From assembly GCF_024129735.1 (NCBI RefSeq), contig NZ_JAMXXK010000001.1:124001-188000 (forward strand): 64,000 nt of DNA, written 5' to 3'. This document shows positions 57,483 through 64,000 of this stretch, in pieces; position 1 is the first letter of the stretch; every line of letters starts with the position of its first letter. Both the position numbers and the translations under genes were made by a program. This stretch comes from Acinetobacter lwoffii. Its GTDB lineage: Bacteria; Pseudomonadota; Gammaproteobacteria; Pseudomonadales; Moraxellaceae. Below the pieces are notes generated by a model. It did not search any database and was not told the DNA's origin. It worked only from the letters and a program-made list of their open reading frames with translations.

Positions 57483-57926
57483 ATGCTCGTACGACGCGCC
57501 CAGTCAGCAGACCTGAATCAGCTGGCGGTATTATTTGATGAATATCGACAGTTTTATGGTACGTCTTCCAATCCTGAACTCTCTTACCAATTTTTAAAAC
57601 AGCGTTTTGAAGATGGGCAAACCGTCATTTTCATTAATACCAAAGATGATACTTTTACCGGCTTTATTATCCTGTATCTGGGTTTTTCTTCAGTGGCCTG
57701 CTCGACCTATTATATTCTGGATGATGTCTATATCACCCCGGTTTTTCGGCGTCAGGGCGCAGCCAAACAACTGATTGATACCGCGATTTTATTTGCCAAA
57801 CATGAACAGGCCTTAAGAATCACCCTGGAAACCCAAAAAAATAATTATCAATCGCATAAATTGTATGAATCTATGGGATTTATCAAGGATGATGAATTTC
57901 AGACTTATCACTGTTTCCTGAAGTAA
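57483..57926 (+). CDS. GNAT-family N-acetyltransferase
   Basis: About 147 residues with the GNAT core: strand pair ILDDVYITPVFRRQGAAKQLI holds the acetyl-CoA pyrophosphate loop (RRQGAA), and YESMGFIKDDEFQTYH is the C-terminal signature. GGAG at 57473-57476 lies six bases before ATG 57483, which favours it over the ATG at 57471. The substrate is unknown. It looks like an ordinary small-molecule or peptide acetyltransferase, but its place behind a ribbon-helix-helix gene should be noted. Confidence 0.85.
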   Translation: MLVRRAQSADLNQLAVLFDEYRQFYGTSSNPELSYQFLKQRFEDGQTVIFINTKDDTFTGFIILYLGFSSVACSTYYILDDVYITPVFRRQGAAKQLIDTAILFAKHEQALRITLETQKNNYQSHKLYESMGFIKDDEFQTYHCFLK

Positions 57927-57968
57927 GTCCTAATCTTTTCATCACATTTCAAGCGAATAAAAAATTTA

Positions 57969-58676
57969 TTATTCTGAGCGGAATTTGGCCTGCGCCACCT
58001 GTTCTGCATTTAAATACAACCATTCTCCTTCAGCCAGTTCAGGCAAGGCCAAAGCACCAATCTGTGCACGATGTAGCTGTTCAACTTTATTACCTACGGC
58101 AGCCAGCATGCGCTTTACTTGATGATAGACCCCTTGATGAATGGTCATTTGCAGACGATTTTCAGCCAATCGAGTCACTTCAGTAGCCGCAAAAATACCT
58201 TTTTCATTTCTCAATTCGACACCTTGTTCTAGTTGCTGAATCTGTTCATCCGTGACTGGATCCGCAGTTTGCATCTGATAAACTTTGGCGACATGCTTTT
58301 TCGGATGGGTGAGCGCTTGCAGAAACTGTCCATCATCGGTCAGCAATAATAGTCCAGTGGTATCCTGATCCAGACGTCCCACACACTGAATCCCCCGATT
58401 CAGCAGGATGTCATCAAACAGGTCAAATACACTAAAATGATGCGTCGCCTGATGCGAACACTCATAGCCTTGTGGTTTATTTAAGGCGATATACACTTTT
58501 TCCCGATAGGTATGACTTTTCCCATAAACCTCGAAATTTAAGTGATTTAAATCCAGGTTATATTTAGGATTGTCAACCACTTCATCTTGAATTGAAACAG
58601 CACCATTTTTAATCAGTTGCTGACAATGCTTGCGGGAGCCGAAACCTTGTGACTGCAACATTTTTTCCAATAGCAT
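57969..58676 (-). CDS. rsuA: 16S rRNA pseudouridine(516) synthase RsuA
   Basis: A 235-residue RsuA/RluB-family enzyme. An S4 RNA-binding domain opens the protein (LLEKMLQSQGFGSRKHCQQLIKNGAVSI). The catalytic motif GRLDQDTTGL holds Asp103, and HQGVYHQVKRMLAAVGNKV is the conserved C-terminal block. The length and the absence of an extra tail favour RsuA over RluB, RluE or RluF. It converges with the GNAT gene. Confidence 0.88.
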   Translation of the reverse strand: MLLEKMLQSQGFGSRKHCQQLIKNGAVSIQDEVVDNPKYNLDLNHLNFEVYGKSHTYREKVYIALNKPQGYECSHQATHHFSVFDLFDDILLNRGIQCVGRLDQDTTGLLLLTDDGQFLQALTHPKKHVAKVYQMQTADPVTDEQIQQLEQGVELRNEKGIFAATEVTRLAENRLQMTIHQGVYHQVKRMLAAVGNKVEQLHRAQIGALALPELAEGEWLYLNAEQVAQAKFRSE

Positions 58677-58816
58677 CTGTTTATACCTGTATCGAGTGAA
58701 GACCTGTGCATTCTATCCTGAAACAGTCCTGAATTTGATTTCTTCCGCTGTTTTCTAGGTATCATGCGTTGAAAAGCTCTACAATAGCTTTATTTTTCAC
58801 TCTATCTCTCCCCCTT

Positions 58817-59269
58817 ATGTCGCAACTTGATTTGAATCTGATTGTTCTTTTGGTTTTACTGGCTTGCGGTATTTTCAGTCACAATAGTGCCGTCACCATT
58901 GCTGCAGCGGTATTAATTGTTTTAAAAATCACACCTCTCAGCAGTTTATTGCCTTATGTACAGGCGCACGGTTTAAATATCGGCATTATTATTCTGACCA
59001 TTGGTGTTCTGACACCAATTGCCAGTGACAAAATTTCAGGGGAAAGTATTCTCAAATCTTTCCTGAGCTGGAAGTCTTTGCTGGCAATCGCGATTGGGGT
59101 CTTTGTCGCTTGGCTGGGAGGACGTGGAGTGAAGCTGATGTCCAATCAGCCAGATGTAGTGGCCGGACTGTTACTAGGCACAGTAGCAGGTGTAGCAGTA
59201 TTACGCGGTGTTCCAGTCGGTCCTTTAATTGCGGCTGGGATTTTATCCTTATTGATTAGTACACAATAA
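58817..59269 (+). CDS. DUF441 (YeaL-like) membrane protein
   Basis: A 150-residue protein with four hydrophobic segments and the DUF441 blocks [41 protein letters not shown] and [23 protein letters not shown]. It lines up end to end with E. coli YeaL from ATG 58817; the frame extends to a TTG at 58769, but those residues have no counterpart in YeaL. Function is unknown in the family. Confidence 0.9.
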   Translation: MSQLDLNLIVLLVLLACGIFSHNSAVTIAAAVLIVLKITPLSSLLPYVQAHGLNIGIIILTIGVLTPIASDKISGESILKSFLSWKSLLAIAIGVFVAWLGGRGVKLMSNQPDVVAGLLLGTVAGVAVLRGVPVGPLIAAGILSLLISTQ

Positions 59270-59350
59270 TGTTCAAATCATCAGCGCCCTTCACCAGTAT
59301 GCAAAGATTTCTCAAAAATAATCATATAACGGGAAATATGCAGATCGCCC

Positions 59351-59470
59351 GATGATTATCTTGCGCTAATCTCTAACGCAGTACGTCAGGCTTGCTCAGA
59401 AGATACTATCAAATCAACGGAATATTTATTAATTCGATCTTTCAAAATTCAAGCAAAGGAAAGTAAATGA
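59351..59470 (+). pseudogene. Possible 3' remnant of a lost gene
   Basis: A frame without a start of its own reads DDYLALISNAVRQACSEDTI and ends IQAKESK with TGA at 59468-59470. The composition is that of a real protein C terminus, and the stop overlaps the ATG of the next small frame as ATGA with a good ribosome binding site before it. Upstream the frame closes at once. I read it as the tail of a truncated gene. The family is not recognised. Confidence 0.35.
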
Positions 59471-59589
59471 TTTTTAAAAGCGGTGACCTGATAAAAATCA
59501 GAAATTCAATAAATGACACATATCAGTCTAATCTTTCAAAGCATAGACCAAACTTTCTATCATCTCGCCATTTTCCAAATATACTTTAA
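59467..59589 (+). pseudogene. Possible 5' remnant of a second lost gene
   Basis: ATG 59467 is preceded by AAAGGAA and overlaps the previous stop. The frame gives 40 residues (starting MIFKSGDLIKIRNSINDTYQ) before TAA, and its 3' half lies over the convergent gamma-glutamylcyclotransferase-like gene, so the true junction is probably near 59525. It looks like the N terminus of a gene cut off by a deletion. Family not recognised. Confidence 0.35.
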
Positions 59590-59854
59590 CCGGAATACGT
59601 TGATATTCATCGCCTTCAAATGCATCCAGATCATCCCAATATTGGGGAAGATTCTCGGATATGAATACATAACCCGGAACAGTCTCTCCCGAATCACTGA
59701 GCTGAATACCCGGGCTACCCAGTTCAGCACCCCAACCACGCTGCTGCAAATGCCCACGAATAAAACCGGCTTTCCAGCTTCCTCCAATCCGTTCCATGAC
59801 ATGGGTATTGGGTTGCTGGGGACGAAGCGTGCCGTATACGAATAAACTGTTCAT
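59528..59854 (-). CDS. Gamma-glutamylcyclotransferase-like (YtfP/GGACT) protein
   Basis: A 108-residue single-domain protein of the YtfP family. FVYGTLRPQQPNTHVM is the glycine-loop signature (YGTLR) and a conserved acidic residue follows in LDAFEGDEYQRIPVKV. Relatives release 5-oxoproline from gamma-glutamyl or epsilon-gamma-glutamyl-lysine peptides. It precedes the Pif1-like gene in genome order but is the downstream gene on this strand, 30 bases after it. Confidence 0.9.
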   Translation of the reverse strand: MNSLFVYGTLRPQQPNTHVMERIGGSWKAGFIRGHLQQRGWGAELGSPGIQLSDSGETVPGYVFISENLPQYWDDLDAFEGDEYQRIPVKVYLENGEMIESLVYALKD

Positions 59855-59884
59855 CTTAAGAACTCTTAAACATCATTGTGATGA

Positions 59885-61600
59885 TTATTCTACAAATAGT
59901 AGTGCCAAACGCACCTGGTCATAAGCCATTTTAGGTGTAGTGAGTTCCACAATCGGACGCAGCTTAATTGAACCATCATCATTAAAATGTTCCGAGTTTT
60001 GACGCTTGGTCAGGCGTTTATAAATCTTACGAACCTGCTCCACCACTTCCTCACCCGGATGTGCCAGCGAGATATCCAGCCCCTGCTCTTTATGCAAACG
60101 CCCCAAATGATTGATGATGGTTGCCGGAGTCAAACCACGTTCAGTCGCGATATCGGCAATTTCATAACCTTCTTCAAACAGTTCACGCGTTTCGTCTAGC
60201 GTTGCAGTGGCATAGCTTTGTTTTCCAGCATTCTTGGAAATTTTCTTCTCATTGCGCTGGATTTCAACTTCATTCAAAGTCCCGCCACAATGCCGGATAA
60301 AGGCTTTGTGCTGCGCAGTCAAATCGACATTTTCAAAATTCGCTTCAGCCTCATCAGAAAGTTCCTGAAAACGGCGATCGGCTTTAATCGCCAGACTATC
60401 AAGTTCCAAAGCCTGCTCATTAAAACCTTTTAAGCGTAAGCCATTTAAGCTCTTCAAACGGGATAAGGCGACATAGCCCTGTCCTTTTTCAAAGGTATGA
60501 CTCAGATCAATTTCAGCAGCTTCCAGGGTCATGCCTTGTGATTTATGAATGGTAATTGCCCAAGCCAGACGCAATGGAATCTGCTGGAAACTGGCAATGG
60601 TTTTACCGGCCTCATTGTCTACCGACCAGGTTTCAGGCTCAACCACCAGTGTCGTGCCATCGGTCAGTTTGACTTTGGGCAGCACACCATATTCATCATC
60701 TTCTTCAAAACTGATGACTTCGCCCAGACTGCCATTGATATAACCCATATCAAAGTTGTTTTTTACAAACATGACTTTGGCATGTTTTTTCAGGGTTAAA
60801 GCTTCAGGCGCTCGCACTGACGATTTTAAGGTTTCGATCAGCTTTTCATTGCCATCGCATTGTGCATCAAACTGACGCGGATCATTGTCAATTTCATTTA
60901 GATGCTTAAAGTTAATACTGTCTACATCCATATTATGCGTATACAGGCGCGTATAGGTCTCGCCAATTTCTTGATGTCGCGTGGCCTGTAAAGCCGTGCG
61001 ATGTTCATGATTAATTGCCTGCGCACGAATCGCGTTCAGGATGTCATTCAGATAATCATTGCCCTGACGATGCTGCTCGGTCAAATAACAGACACGAAAC
61101 TTGGCTTCGACCCAAGCATCCGACATAAAGCAAAATTTGTCGCGGTTACGCTCATCATTTTTACCGACTGGCGGTAACTGGAAAAAGTCCCCTGCTACAA
61201 TCACCTGAATACCACCGAAAGCTTCATCACTTTCCTTGAAATATTTCAGCACCTGATTGACCAGATTCAGCTGCTTGGCATGCAGCATTGAAATTTCGTC
61301 AATAATCAGGACTTGCGCATTTTCCAGATGTTCTTTTAAGTATTTGCGCTCTTTCATCCGCTTTAAGTCTTCTTCAGACAAAAAGTCTTTAATGCCAATG
61401 CCTGCCCAGGTATGAATAGTCATACCGTTCATATGTGTGGCTGCAATACCAGTAGATGCAGTAATGGCAACGGCGACTTTACGCGCCTTTAAATAATTAA
61501 TATATTGATTCAGCGTATAGGTTTTTCCTGCACCGGCAGAACCGGTTAAAAAGACATTTTCTCCTGCTTTAAGTAACTTAAGGGCAGTTTCCTGTTTCAT
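59885..61600 (-). CDS. Pif1-like (RecD-type) helicase with C-terminal helix-turn-helix
   Basis: A 571-residue superfamily 1B helicase. Walker A GSAGAGKT is at 20-27; ASTGIAATHMNG (motif Ia), LIIDEISMLHAKQL (motif II), GDFFQLPPVG (motif III), LTEQHRQ (motif IV) and TIHKSQGMTL...YVALSRL (motifs V-VI) follow in order, as in Pif1. The last ~110 residues carry a HTH_40-type domain (FEEGYEIADIATERGLTPATIINHLGRLH), similar to the tail of some RecQ and RpoC-associated proteins. The role is likely replication or repair of structured DNA. ATG start at 61600. Confidence 0.88.
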   Translation of the reverse strand: MKQETALKLLKAGENVFLTGSAGAGKTYTLNQYINYLKARKVAVAITASTGIAATHMNGMTIHTWAGIGIKDFLSEEDLKRMKERKYLKEHLENAQVLIIDEISMLHAKQLNLVNQVLKYFKESDEAFGGIQVIVAGDFFQLPPVGKNDERNRDKFCFMSDAWVEAKFRVCYLTEQHRQGNDYLNDILNAIRAQAINHEHRTALQATRHQEIGETYTRLYTHNMDVDSINFKHLNEIDNDPRQFDAQCDGNEKLIETLKSSVRAPEALTLKKHAKVMFVKNNFDMGYINGSLGEVISFEEDDEYGVLPKVKLTDGTTLVVEPETWSVDNEAGKTIASFQQIPLRLAWAITIHKSQGMTLEAAEIDLSHTFEKGQGYVALSRLKSLNGLRLKGFNEQALELDSLAIKADRRFQELSDEAEANFENVDLTAQHKAFIRHCGGTLNEVEIQRNEKKISKNAGKQSYATATLDETRELFEEGYEIADIATERGLTPATIINHLGRLHKEQGLDISLAHPGEEVVEQVRKIYKRLTKRQNSEHFNDDGSIKLRPIVELTTPKMAYDQVRLALLFVE

Positions 61601-61690
61601 AAGAGCAATACCGTGAAAGAACGGCTATAGCCTAACGATTTTTAGCGGAAAAGTTAAGCGTCATGGCGGAAAACAAGCTGTATTGAACTG

Positions 61691-63703
61691 TCAGGCCTGC
61701 AAGTTGAGCCAGTTAATAAAATTCATGGCAATATTGCTGTATTCAGCTTCTGCTTTCTGGTTATTCGGATATTCCAGCTGATCAAAGATCACCTGTCCAT
61801 TCACCAATTGACACCCCAAGATCAAGGGTAGACGAACAGCGGGATGAGACATGCGAAAGGCCACATACTGCCTTTCCACAATTTGCTGAGCATAGCTTGC
61901 CGCCAGACAGTTCCTGAAAATTTTAGATTCCTCTAAAATCCGATCCAAAGTTTTAAGCTCTTCAAAACGCCAGTTGAAATACAGTAAAAATGAAACCTGA
62001 GTGATTGGCGTCCAGTTCACCAGTGCAAACTGTTTTTTCAGCTTGGCGATCATTTCCTGCTTTTGAATCTGATCATGCCAGACGACCGCCTGATTAAACA
62101 AACTGGTCCAGCTCAGATTTTTCGGTATTTCTGTATGGCTGGAAAAATACTCTACCAGATAGTCGCGCACATAACTGTCAAAGAGCGACTCCCGTACATG
62201 CCCGCTTTGCAAATAAAATAGCTGCCTGAACTCAGTAAAAGGAATTCGATAGCGGTGCAGAACATTATAGAAATCACGGTTCTGCTGGCTTGGAGGCTGA
62301 ATATACACCAGAACCTCATCTGGCAAATGCACCGTAATTTTATATAAATACTGCATATACGCCTGCATCATCCGGCTCAAGTTCAGATAAACCTTTTTGG
62401 TCAGTTGATCATCCATTTTGACCACATTACGCAGCAGCTCCATCCATTCATCCAGATACAGAATTGAGGGACTAATCGCAATCCGTTGATCCTCAATCGA
62501 TTGGCGTGTGCCTTTTAATACCACCGCCTGATTATACTGATGCTGAAACCAGTCATGCTGGATTGCATATTCATGCATGCTATGAATAAACAGTCGCGCC
62601 GAGACATATTGAAAATATTGCAAAGTCGCCAAAATAATCTGGGGATGAATATGATGGCTGTCTACAAAACTTAAGGCAGTTACTGCAACGCGTACACTGC
62701 TATGCTGGATATTATTACTGATCCAGTCCAGTACCTCGGCCGGTTGCTTGAAGATCCAGTTCACGGCACGATGACAATCAAATAGTGGCAATCGGGCTAC
62801 TTTTTTCTGCCATAAATACGGATGATTTTCCAGGAAATTCCGTTTGGATAATAAATCATCCCGATGCCACACGTCCCGGTTCATCAATCGGACAAAACCG
62901 AGCAAATTACTTTGCTCCTCAGCATGCCGATATAGCAAACAGATATCATCAGTATGATCATTCAATTCATGCAGATTAAAGCGCTCTTCAAAAGACAGCG
63001 ACATAATCTGGAACAGTGCCGGAGGCAAAAACTGTGCGGCGCTAAAACAGAACTCATCCAGACTGTCCATCAATGACTGGATCGACAGGAATTCATCCTG
63101 CTGTAGACACTCCAAAGAAAAAGCCTGTTGCAAGCTTTCAAGAGTCTGCTGTGGAATCTCTTGTTCATCCTGAATAAAGTTTTGCATGACAGGTGCTGTA
63201 TACAACCCGGCCTTGATCAGCTGCTGGTCGATAATCTCAGCTTGAACAATCGACATTTGCTGCAAAAATTCGGACACCCGTTCCAGGCCATTAACCCACG
63301 CATAAACCTGAGCCAGGATAAGCTGACGTAACTGTTTGGCTTTGTCGCGTAAATACAGCGAATGCTGTGGTTTTAAATCGCCAGTCAGGAAATAGATATC
63401 CTGTAAAAAGAATTCCTCCAGGGCTTCTGCCTTACATTGCTGGAAATAAAAATGACTGTCTAGCAAAGCAGGTGCAGTTCCAGAGTCTAGTGCACGTGGA
63501 GCATGAAACTGGATATAAAACAGACCATCCAGCAATTCAATCCGGCACTGATCCTGCTGAATTTTTATTAAATTTTGTGCATTCAGATGACCAATTATTG
63601 CCATCTGATCAAGATAAAGCTGGTTGAGCTCCGGAGAAATCCGTAAACATTGTTGTGCCAACAACCTTAAAGGTGCTACCAAGCTATCCTGTTCCATACG
63701 CAC
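61691..63703 (-). CDS. Uncharacterised 670-residue protein
   Basis: A large, soluble, leucine- and glutamine-rich protein without signal peptide or clear membrane helices. It appears mostly alpha-helical, with several YLxxLYK/HLHPE-like stretches, but no motif I can name; there is no P-loop, HNH or zinc cluster. The frame is open from ATG 63703 and intact, and no overlapping gene competes. It lies 90 bases upstream of the Pif1-like helicase on the same strand, so the two may be co-transcribed. I assign no function. Confidence 0.7.
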   Translation of the reverse strand: MRMEQDSLVAPLRLLAQQCLRISPELNQLYLDQMAIIGHLNAQNLIKIQQDQCRIELLDGLFYIQFHAPRALDSGTAPALLDSHFYFQQCKAEALEEFFLQDIYFLTGDLKPQHSLYLRDKAKQLRQLILAQVYAWVNGLERVSEFLQQMSIVQAEIIDQQLIKAGLYTAPVMQNFIQDEQEIPQQTLESLQQAFSLECLQQDEFLSIQSLMDSLDEFCFSAAQFLPPALFQIMSLSFEERFNLHELNDHTDDICLLYRHAEEQSNLLGFVRLMNRDVWHRDDLLSKRNFLENHPYLWQKKVARLPLFDCHRAVNWIFKQPAEVLDWISNNIQHSSVRVAVTALSFVDSHHIHPQIILATLQYFQYVSARLFIHSMHEYAIQHDWFQHQYNQAVVLKGTRQSIEDQRIAISPSILYLDEWMELLRNVVKMDDQLTKKVYLNLSRMMQAYMQYLYKITVHLPDEVLVYIQPPSQQNRDFYNVLHRYRIPFTEFRQLFYLQSGHVRESLFDSYVRDYLVEYFSSHTEIPKNLSWTSLFNQAVVWHDQIQKQEMIAKLKKQFALVNWTPITQVSFLLYFNWRFEELKTLDRILEESKIFRNCLAASYAQQIVERQYVAFRMSHPAVRLPLILGCQLVNGQVIFDQLEYPNNQKAEAEYSNIAMNFINWLNLQA

Positions 63704-63893
63704 ACCTCGGTCATCTTAGAATCATCTTATTTTTATATTGGATCATGCTGAGTCCCTGATCACCAATCAGTGAACACTTAAAAATACATTATGGCATCAC
63801 TTGCACTATAAAAAAGTCCATGCATCCTTTTTCCTAAAAATAGAACATCTCAATAGATCATAGCCTAGATTTTACAGGAAGAATTTTTCTTTT

Positions 63894-64000
63894 TTAGTCT
63901 TGCTGACGTAGCACCTTAAGCTCGGCCAAGCCGGTATAAATATGTTGCTGCAAGATGTGTCGAAATGCAATCAGCTCTTCCTGAGTCTGAACCTGAGCAA
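63894..64000 (-). CDS. C-terminal fragment of an unknown protein (5' end outside window)
   Basis: On the minus strand a frame open from the window edge ends at TAA 63896-63894. The last residues read AQVQTQEELIAFRHILQQHI and end in LKVLRQQD, a helical, probably coiled-coil tail. The rest lies beyond 64000, so no family can be given. About 190 bases without other features separate it from the 670-residue gene. Confidence 0.5.
   Translation of the reverse strand, partial: AQVQTQEELIAFRHILQQHIYTGLAELKVLRQQD

Overview
The window reads as ordinary chromosome from an Acinetobacter species (Moraxellaceae, Gammaproteobacteria). Evidence: an Hfq with a long glycine-rich tail, a tal/LysE/BenE/SMR accessory block, the lptD-surA / amgK-murU divergon, the cmk-rpsA-ihfB-lapA-pyrF block, the tsaE-mutL-miaA-hfq block, and a moderate-to-low G+C with very A+T-rich gaps. 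I do not assign a species. No rRNA, tRNA, CRISPR array, intact insertion sequence or prophage was seen.

Layout. 1-6660: metabolic and transport genes (3' end of a LysR regulator, transaldolase, LysE-type exporter, BenE-type symporter, SMR pump, lipoprotein esterase, two tandem universal stress proteins, a small hypothetical). 6830-12300: aminopeptidase N, an 85-residue unknown, a zinc-ribbon unknown and hydroxyethylthiazole kinase. 12300-16400: TerC/CBS membrane protein, a long A+T-rich gap, a MarR regulator and an SRAP-family DNA-protein crosslink protein. 16400-22800: aldehyde dehydrogenase, malate synthase G, ZapE and an AraC-type regulator. 22900-25800: a degraded patch with a Baeyer-Villiger-type flavin monooxygenase gene stopped in its FAD motif, LysO, and a small gene with a nonsense codon.

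25840-33430 (minus strand): pyrF, lapA, ihfB, rpsA, cmk, then an SRPBCC protein, tadA, an enoyl-CoA hydratase-family hydrolase, ung and a QueD-like protein. 33580-36330: type II secretion minor pseudopilins gspK-J-I-H, with a hairpin-rich element inserted in frame in the gspI leader. 36340-43730: TetR regulator, tatD, pilZ, holB, kdsB, lpxK, msbA, exbD and exbB, a tightly packed run for lipid A/Kdo supply and export. 43760-47880: parB, parA, rsmG, murU and amgK (partition, 16S methylation, cell-wall recycling). 47990-51760 (plus): lptD-surA, outer-membrane LPS insertion and its chaperone.

51880-55890 (minus): hfq, miaA, mutL, tsaE. 56015-64000: an RluA-type pseudouridine synthase, an RHH (RelB/DinJ-like) protein followed by a GNAT, rsuA, a DUF441 membrane protein, remnants of two small ORFs, a gamma-glutamylcyclotransferase-like protein, a Pif1-like helicase with a C-terminal helix-turn-helix, a 670-residue unknown, and the 3' end of another unknown.

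The most unusual signals are (i) the palindromic element read in frame within gspI; (ii) the TGA that replaces the second glycine codon of the FAD motif in the monooxygenase, together with a heptanucleotide tandem repeat at the 3' end of the same gene; (iii) a TAG early in a small gene with a good ribosome binding site; and (iv) two translationally coupled ORF remnants near 59.4 kb. I did not find a complete new multi-gene system.
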